This document shows, piece after piece, positions 6,319 through 10,353 of a stretch of DNA of 10,353 nucleotides. The stretch is from 2-01-FULL-51-21 sp964348955 (lineage in GTDB: Bacteria > Patescibacteriota > Minisyncoccia > Phycocordibacterales > 2-01-FULL-51-21): NCBI GenBank assembly GCA_964348955.1, contig CAYGEN010000027.1:1-10353 (forward strand), in the 5' to 3' direction. Position 1 is the first letter of the stretch; every line of letters begins with the position of its first letter. The notes under the pieces are model-generated. The model saw nothing but the letters and a program-made list of their open reading frames with translations, was not told the origin of the DNA and ran no database searches. A program made the translations under genes and the position numbers.

Positions 6319-6888
6319 TTACTGGCAACTGCCGGCTTCTATCCAGAATTTTATCTCAGAGCTACTGCTTCCGTTCGTTGTCGTAGAGATAAGGTATGCT
6401 CGATACATTGTCGTCCCAACCGCATCCCTCATTTGGATGCAACCGCCACTTGCAGAGCCACTGGTATCAAGCGTAAGTGTGGTAGTTGCTGAAGTCGTCA
6501 GGGTGGTGCTCGCAATAATGTCGCCGGCAACACCAAGCGCAGCTGCAGCAGTTGAGCTGGCAATGCCAACGTTACCCGTGAGCGACGAGGCGCCGGCTAC
6601 AGTAAGTGTTCCCTCGGTAGCGATGTTTCCGCTCGAACCGGTCGTGGTGGAATTGCCGCCGACAAACAGGTCGCCGGTCGTGGAGATAACCGTTGTTGAG
6701 GCGTTGACCAGCGTTGTAACGCCGGTGACACTGGCAGTACCGTCAACAGTGAGATTGCCGGCCGTTGTAATGTTCGTGCTAATGGTTGACGCCGCGTCAA
6801 CCGCCAACACGACAAAAAACACGGAACATACGACGGCAAGCACCACCGCTATATAGCCCACAAAACTTTTAAATGTTTGCGTCTTCAT
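6319..6888 (-). CDS. Secreted beta-repeat surface protein of CPR type
   Basis: 189 aa from the ATG at 6888. Two tandem ATGs at 6963 and 6960 would give 214 or 213 aa, and a good Shine-Dalgarno (GGGGAGG) precedes them. I prefer 6888 because it places a standard basic-hydrophobic signal or anchor (MKTQTFKSFVGYIAVVLAVV...AVDA, ~1-32) at the N terminus. The mature part is almost entirely Thr, Ser, Val, Ala and Gly in short repeats such as STISTNITTAGNLTVDG, ASVTG and TLTVAGASSLTG, which suggests stacked beta strands or a fibre-like structure. The C-terminal ~45 residues differ in style (GGCIQMRD...FWIEAGSCQ) and hold two cysteines, Cys150 and Cys188, that could form a disulfide. I know of similar uncharacterised proteins in Parcubacteria-type genomes but cannot name a function; adhesin or surface-fibre is a guess. 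The next gene starts 83 bp downstream with no terminator between, so co-transcription is likely. Confidence 0.75.
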   Translation of the reverse strand: MKTQTFKSFVGYIAVVLAVVCSVFFVVLAVDAASTISTNITTAGNLTVDGTASVTGVTTLVNASTTVISTTGDLFVGGNSTTTGSSGNIATEGTLTVAGASSLTGNVGIASSTAAAALGVAGDIIASTTLTTSATTTLTLDTSGSASGGCIQMRDAVGTTMYRAYLISTTTNGSSSSEIKFWIEAGSCQ

Positions 6889-6964
6889 TATATTGATATT
6901 GTGTTTAAAAACTTGATAAATAGCGCGACAGGAGAAATCATACTCCTTATGCAGTGTCATCATA

Positions 6965-6971
6965 CCTCCCC
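6965..6971 (-). promoter_or_regulatory. Strong Shine-Dalgarno before the tandem ATGs of the beta-repeat gene
   Basis: The minus strand reads GGGGAGG, then T, then ATGATG. The spacer to the second ATG (6960) is 4 nt, short but usable. This is the best Shine-Dalgarno match in the window. It is the main argument for a longer form of the 6319 gene that starts at 6960, with 24 extra residues ahead of the hydrophobic segment. Confidence 0.35.
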
Positions 6972-6996
6972 ACCCCGTCGTGCGAAAGAGCTGGCT

Positions 6997-7005
6997 TGTG
7001 GATAA
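6997..7005 (-). promoter_or_regulatory. Single perfect DnaA-box 9-mer
   Basis: TGTGGATAA on the plus strand is TTATCCACA on the minus strand, a perfect DnaA box. It lies in the ~100-bp gap between the C39-like gene and the beta-repeat gene, upstream of the latter. No cluster of boxes or AT-rich unwinding element accompanies it, so an origin is not supported. It may be chance. Confidence 0.25.
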
Positions 7006-7061
7006 CTACATCTCTATTTGCAGAATGAAGTAAATAGGTAAAAAAGGCGCGGCGTGTGTGG

Positions 7062-7541
7062 CTACTCTTTGCGCGAATTGCGCGAAACAACAATCATCCG
7101 CCGCAGAATTAAATCATTTTTTGATCGCGGGTATGCCGAAGAAAAATCAAACCAGACTCGGCGGAACGTTTCTAGACGAAGCGTGCGCAGGTGCCCGAGC
7201 TCCGGGTCTTGGAGATATATATTTTCTTTATCAATACCCATGACAACCGAGTAGTGTCCATCGTCTCCGGAAAACCAATCTACGATAACCGGCGTTTTCT
7301 TTTGAACGACCTCCCTGCGGATGTCACCGAGCGTTGCAAAATCCTTTTTCTCCGCGCGGAAACCGAGTTTCCGCGCGGCTTTCACGAGCCCCTCTGCCGA
7401 AGTGCCTTTTGCAAGTGTCGTGCCGGCGAGTTTGCCGAGTTCTTTTTCACTTTTATGCACGCCAAAGTATTCAAGCACCATTTTGAGCGACGCCGGCCCG
7501 CACAAAGACGGTTTCTGTTTAAACGGTTTTACCTTCAGCAT
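7062..7541 (-). CDS. Stand-alone C39-like cysteine peptidase
   Basis: 159 aa, ATG start, TAG stop. Catalytic elements of the C39 (double-glycine leader, bacteriocin-processing) papain-like fold are in order: an oxyanion-hole Gln candidate at 9; the nucleophile Cys14 in QKPSLCGPASLKMVLEYFG; His96 in DGHYSVVMGID; and Asp112 in YLQDPELG. The Cys/His/Asp spacing is close to that of the peptidase domains of ABC exporters such as ComA. Here it stands alone: there is no transmembrane or ATPase domain in the protein, no ABC transporter beside it, and no signal peptide. That points either to a cytoplasmic peptidase or to a C39-like protein recruited for another task. No double-glycine precursor peptide is seen nearby. 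It starts 157 bp from the divergent hydrolase gene. The family call is good; the substrate is unknown. Confidence 0.82.
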   Translation of the reverse strand: MLKVKPFKQKPSLCGPASLKMVLEYFGVHKSEKELGKLAGTTLAKGTSAEGLVKAARKLGFRAEKKDFATLGDIRREVVQKKTPVIVDWFSGDDGHYSVVMGIDKENIYLQDPELGHLRTLRLETFRRVWFDFSSAYPRSKNDLILRRMIVVSRNSRKE

Positions 7542-7562
7542 GGATATGGGTGTCTATACTTC

Positions 7563-7576
7563 TATACTATAGTATA
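7563..7576. promoter_or_regulatory. 14-bp AT palindrome in a divergent intergenic region
   Basis: TATACTATAGTATA is a perfect palindrome lying 22 bp upstream of the C39-like ATG and ~120 bp upstream of the hydrolase ATG. It contains -10-like hexamers (TATACT, TATAGT) on both strands, so it could provide the -10 for the C39-like gene or bind a dimeric regulator controlling both genes. No matching -35 at 16-18 bp was found on either strand. Confidence 0.35.
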
Positions 7577-7684
7577 TTCTCTTTTCCCCGGCTCTCCTGC
7601 AACTGCAAAAGTTGTACACGAAAAAGAAGCGCGCACGCTCGCCCGCGCCATGCAGGTAGCGTATGGTAGAGTATATGACTATGG

Positions 7685-7697
7685 GTGCAAGGTGCAC
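7685..7697 (+). promoter_or_regulatory. Small hairpin just before the hydrolase ATG
   Basis: GTGCA (7685-7689) and TGCAC (7693-7697) form a 5-bp stem with loop AGG, ending one base before the ATG at 7699. The only Shine-Dalgarno-like stretch, AAGGTG (7690-7695), lies in its loop and 3' arm. If 7699 is the true start, the hairpin could modulate initiation. Otherwise one of the upstream ATGs (7663, 7675, 7681) is used. Confidence 0.25.
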
Positions 7698-7698
7698 G

Positions 7699-10086
7699 AT
7701 GGCCGTTTCTTTGCATAATATCCGCACGGCGAGTGTCCTTCTTGCCCTTCTTTTTATTTTTTCTCCCACCGTAAGTTTTGCCGGCAGTGCAACGCTTACC
7801 TGGGGCGGCGCCACCATGGCGGACGGCGGCGCGTACCTCGTACCGCTTGGCGTTTCAAAGCCAATCAGTCTGCATACCGCTCCCTCGGTTCCCGTCGTCG
7901 GCAAGTTGTTTTTCATTCCAAACTCCGCAAATCCATCTCCCGAATTTGTTGCAAGTCTCGGCGCGCCGTTTGGCACCACCACGCTTTCGTGGGAAAAGAC
8001 CGGCACCTATCGGCTGGACTTTTACAAAACGGGGTTCGGGCAATTCCGGCGCAACGCCCCTTTGCGACTATTCGCATGGCTTATTCCCGTCGCCAACGCT
8101 CAAACCGGCCAGCTCGTTGATTCTATTACCTTCGCCATTGCAAAAGAATACGCGGCCTGCTGTTCAAGCGTTGTCTTTCTGCCCGGCATTGAAGGAAGTG
8201 TTTTGAAAGAAGGCGACAATACCCTCTGGCCGCCGTCTATTTTGAAACTCTTTCAAGACGATGTCGCCCGGCTTGCGCTCACGGAAAGCGGCGAGAGCAT
8301 CAATCCGATTGTGGTGGACGGCATCATGAACAGTTTTTACGGCACACCGATTTACAGCGGCTTTTCCTCGTTTATGAATGAGCTCGCGACCACCAACCCC
8401 GCAACCGGCACCAGCACTATCGCCGCATGGAAGCCGCTTGCGTATGATTGGCGTTACCCGCCGGAGAAAATTATTACGGAGGGAATTAAAACCCCGAGCA
8501 GTATTCTTGCTCCGGTCGGCGAAATTGAAACGCTCGCGGCACATTCTTTGACGGGAAAAGTAACGCTCGTCGCGCACTCTTACGGCGGGCTTGTCGGCAA
8601 GGCGCTCATTAAAGCGCTTCAAGATAAAGGAGAAGCTGGCCTCATTGACGCGTTCGTGATGGTCGGCGTGCCACAACTCGGAACGCCGCAAGCGGCGGCG
8701 GGACTTTTGCATGGCGACGATATGGCCATTCCGGGAGGATTTCTGCTTCCCGGCATTATCGTCAATCCGGCAACGGCGAGACGTATTTCTCAAAACATGC
8801 AAAGCGCGTATGCGATTCTCCCCTCGCCCGAGTATTTTAATCGTGTTGCAAGCTCCACAATAATTTTTGACCCCGCCGCCTCGTTTACGAAAGAGTGGCG
8901 CGCATACTTTGGCGATACTATCAACACGTATACCAACTTCTTCTTGTTCATTGTCGGCGGGGGAGTTCCTCGCACTCCGCCTGACACGCAAGAACTGCAA
9001 AAACCGGAAGTGCTTGACGAAACTCTTGCCGTAAACGCCAAAAATTTCCACGGCACTTACGACTTGTTTGCATTTCCTCCCTCCATGCGCGTCGTGCAAG
9101 TCGCCGGCTGGGGATTGCCCACGACAAAAGCAATCAGATACACGAACGAATTTTTCCTCCCAAACTACGAAACGGTATTCACGGTTGAAGGAGATAAGAC
9201 GGTGGTATATCCGAGCGCGATTTCTTCGGCAACTGAAACTTATTTTTTTGACCTAGAACTCTACAAAGAACCTGATAACACGAAAACTCAGCACCGAGAT
9301 TTATTAAACACTCCTCCGGTTCAAACCGTTATTCATTCTGTCATTAAGAAAGAGGGCATATCTGAAACTAACTTCATATCACAAATAAAACCGGAATCTT
9401 CAAATGTTTCTAAAAAGTTAGTTGTCAGCACCCACTCCCCCGTTGTCCTTAGCGCGCAAGATAGCAATGGAAACTTCGCCGGTGTAAATCCGGGACAAGA
9501 CCCTGCGGACGGCTTTCTTTTCGTAAGTGAAAATATCCCAGGAAGCACTTTCATCTCATCCGGCGGAAGTGAATATCTATTCCTGCCTAAAAGCGGTTCA
9601 TACGACTTCGTGATTAACGGCACGGGAGAAGGCCGAGCGACGGTAAAAATTCAAAACTTTGCAAATGACGCCACGGCTGACTTGGCAATCTATTCCAACA
9701 TCCCCGTTTCCACCACCACGCGCGCGACCTTCAGTGTGGCTGATAGCTCCGTGGCGAATGTAGTTGTTTCAGTAGATTCAGACGGCGACGGACAAACGAA
9801 CTGGTATATGCCCGCCGACGGCTTTGAGCTTACGCTTGATGAACTGCTGACCAACCTTAGAGACGCAATCAAAAATCTTTCGCTTAACACCCAGATAAAA
9901 AATCTATTTCTGAATGAAACCGAAAAAATACAGAAAAGAATTGAACAAGGAAAAACCAAGCAAGCAAAAGTGCTTGCTAAAGTGCTTGAAATACAAATCA
10001 CCAGGTATGGCCGGGCGAGACACATCGGCGGACAGGAAATGCAGGGAATCCTCGCGCTTCTTATGAGAATAGAAAACCAATTATAA
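7699..10086 (+). CDS. Secreted LCAT-like alpha/beta hydrolase with C-terminal FIMAH-like domain
   Basis: 795 aa from the ATG at 7699. In-frame ATGs at 7663, 7675 and 7681 exist, but 7699 gives a clean signal peptide (1-28, ending TVSFA). Residues ~30-145 are a beta-rich N-terminal region. The hydrolase core starts at ~158 with FLPGIEGS (160-167), typical of lecithin:cholesterol acyltransferase and PGAP1-like lipases. The nucleophile is Ser294 (VAHSYGG), the likely acid Asp499 (EGDKTVVYPS), and the likely base His532 (QHRDLLNTP). A beta-sandwich follows (~575-675), then a calcium-type loop with Asp693, 695 and 697 (DSDGDGQTNW). A helical tail (~713-795) has the look of a FIMAH domain (ETEKIQKRIEQGKTKQAKVLAKVLEIQ). 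It is expected to be exported and to act on an ester, perhaps a host or membrane lipid; the substrate is unknown. Transcribed divergently from the C39-like gene. Hydrolase call firm, FIMAH moderate. Confidence 0.85.
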   Translation: MAVSLHNIRTASVLLALLFIFSPTVSFAGSATLTWGGATMADGGAYLVPLGVSKPISLHTAPSVPVVGKLFFIPNSANPSPEFVASLGAPFGTTTLSWEKTGTYRLDFYKTGFGQFRRNAPLRLFAWLIPVANAQTGQLVDSITFAIAKEYAACCSSVVFLPGIEGSVLKEGDNTLWPPSILKLFQDDVARLALTESGESINPIVVDGIMNSFYGTPIYSGFSSFMNELATTNPATGTSTIAAWKPLAYDWRYPPEKIITEGIKTPSSILAPVGEIETLAAHSLTGKVTLVAHSYGGLVGKALIKALQDKGEAGLIDAFVMVGVPQLGTPQAAAGLLHGDDMAIPGGFLLPGIIVNPATARRISQNMQSAYAILPSPEYFNRVASSTIIFDPAASFTKEWRAYFGDTINTYTNFFLFIVGGGVPRTPPDTQELQKPEVLDETLAVNAKNFHGTYDLFAFPPSMRVVQVAGWGLPTTKAIRYTNEFFLPNYETVFTVEGDKTVVYPSAISSATETYFFDLELYKEPDNTKTQHRDLLNTPPVQTVIHSVIKKEGISETNFISQIKPESSNVSKKLVVSTHSPVVLSAQDSNGNFAGVNPGQDPADGFLFVSENIPGSTFISSGGSEYLFLPKSGSYDFVINGTGEGRATVKIQNFANDATADLAIYSNIPVSTTTRATFSVADSSVANVVVSVDSDGDGQTNWYMPADGFELTLDELLTNLRDAIKNLSLNTQIKNLFLNETEKIQKRIEQGKTKQAKVLAKVLEIQITRYGRARHIGGQEMQGILALLMRIENQL

Positions 10087-10200
10087 AATGGTGGAAATGG
10101 CGTCAGTGGTGTCAGGTGGAAATGGTGGCTGGAAATGGGAAATGGTGCAGTGCAGTGGGGAAAAGAAAATGGAGGAAAAATGGAGAGGGAAAAATGGGGA
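10087..10200. repeat. C-poor, GGAAATGG-rich degenerate repeat tract
   Basis: Directly after the hydrolase stop codon, about 110 bp of the plus strand consist almost only of A, G and T. The recurring words are GGAAATGG, ATGGTG and CAGTGG. Copies of GGAAATGG occur near 10092, 10110 and 10122, and GGGAAATGG near 10137. It does not read as a protein with any recognised pattern. No terminator hairpin for the hydrolase gene is seen here. It is probably a degenerate minisatellite or low-complexity expansion. Confidence 0.5.
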
Positions 10201-10302
10201 TAAGTACAATATTTTTGATAAACATATGTCATAATTACATCTCATGCAATTCGTGACATACTATACAATAGAATTCTAAGTTAAATTGGACTTATCCCCA
10301 TT
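10193..10302. repeat. 110-bp inverted-repeat region with paired DnaA-like 9-mers
   Basis: AATGGGGATAAGT (10193-10205) and ACTTATCCCCATT (10290-10302) are perfect reverse complements (13 bp). After one mismatch CAAT (10207-10210) pairs with ATTG (10285-10288), giving 17 of 18. Each arm contains TTATCCCCA, one base off the DnaA box, in opposite orientations. The AT-rich interior has a second dyad, TATGTCA (10225-10231) / TGACATA (10254-10260). No gene is seen from 10087 to the window end. It could be an operator or promoter region for a gene beyond the window, or the two ends of a small mobile repeat. No flanking direct repeat was found. Confidence 0.5.
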
Positions 10303-10353
10303 ATTTCATTTAAAACTCATTTGTTCAAAAAAGTCGGTTCGAACTTTCAAATT

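Noticed and set aside
1259..6340. NrdA and the beta-repeat protein both end in SCQ, sharing CAGTTGCCAGTA before the stop
   Set aside because: The identity stops within 12 bp and the proteins are otherwise unrelated. The NrdA tail is explained by its redox CxxC; I take the match as chance.
6997..7005. Possible replication origin marked by the perfect DnaA box
   Set aside because: There is only one perfect box, with no cluster, no AT-rich unwinding element and no dnaA/dnaN neighbours.
7040..7061. T run (minus strand) after a GC-rich stretch behind the C39-like gene, considered as a terminator
   Set aside because: The GC-rich part (GCCACACACGCCGCGCC on the minus strand) has no complementary arm close by, so no stable hairpin forms.
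8164..9099. 311-residue open frame on the minus strand opposite the hydrolase gene
   Set aside because: It lies wholly inside the well-supported plus-strand hydrolase, is rich in Arg, Asn and Cys in no known pattern, and has no family motif. It is a by-product of the codon bias of the real gene.
10336..10343. GGTTCGAA near the window end, like a tRNA T-loop
   Set aside because: The flanking bases (AGTC before, CTTTC after) cannot form the T-arm stem, and no other tRNA arms are visible before the window ends.
1..10353. CRISPR array, rRNA, tRNA or phage genes
   Set aside because: No regularly spaced direct repeats, no recognisable RNA gene and no integrase, capsid or terminase motifs were found on either strand.

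Overview
The window looks like a chromosomal piece of a Candidate Phyla Radiation (Patescibacteria) bacterium, most likely a Parcubacteria-type lineage. This is inferred from gene content and style. The content is secreted proteins with Thr/Ser/Val-rich beta repeats, a two-domain peptidoglycan-binding protein, a large LCAT-like hydrolase ending in what looks like a FIMAH helical domain, a stand-alone C39-like peptidase, and mostly weak or absent Shine-Dalgarno signals. No phylogenetic marker is present, so the assignment is tentative.

Layout. Six genes lie on the minus strand between 115 and 7541, and one large gene lies on the plus strand (7699-10086). Read in the direction of transcription, the minus-strand genes are: C39-like peptidase (7541-7062), beta-repeat surface protein (6888-6319), peptidoglycan-binding protein (6235-5129), a strong bidirectional hairpin terminator (5109-5071), a gene-free region with repeat elements (5025-4652), a DUF192 protein (4651-4148), then nrdA (3958-1259) and nrdB (1161-115). 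The hydrolase is transcribed divergently from the C39 gene. It is followed by a C-poor, GGAAATGG-rich tract and an AT-rich region bounded by a 13-bp inverted repeat.

How the genes work together. nrdA and nrdB encode both subunits of an aerobic class I ribonucleotide reductase. The radical-bearing Tyr of NrdB is replaced by Phe108 and the first metal ligand is Glu70. With the spacing of the other ligands, this matches the Chlamydia-type class Ic (Mn/Fe, tyrosyl-free) enzyme. The nrdA leader holds a TATAAT box, a 12-bp palindrome and a near-consensus DnaA box. The other genes are mostly envelope or secreted proteins: three have signal peptides or N-terminal anchors, DUF192 has an N-terminal membrane segment, and the C39-like peptidase has no export signal.

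Most notable non-coding structure. A 141-bp element (4878-5018) has imperfect ~44-bp terminal inverted repeats and is flanked exactly by 7-bp direct repeats TAAGTGT. This is the architecture of a MITE-like non-autonomous transposable element with its target duplication. A second inverted-repeat cassette separates nrdA from nrdB.
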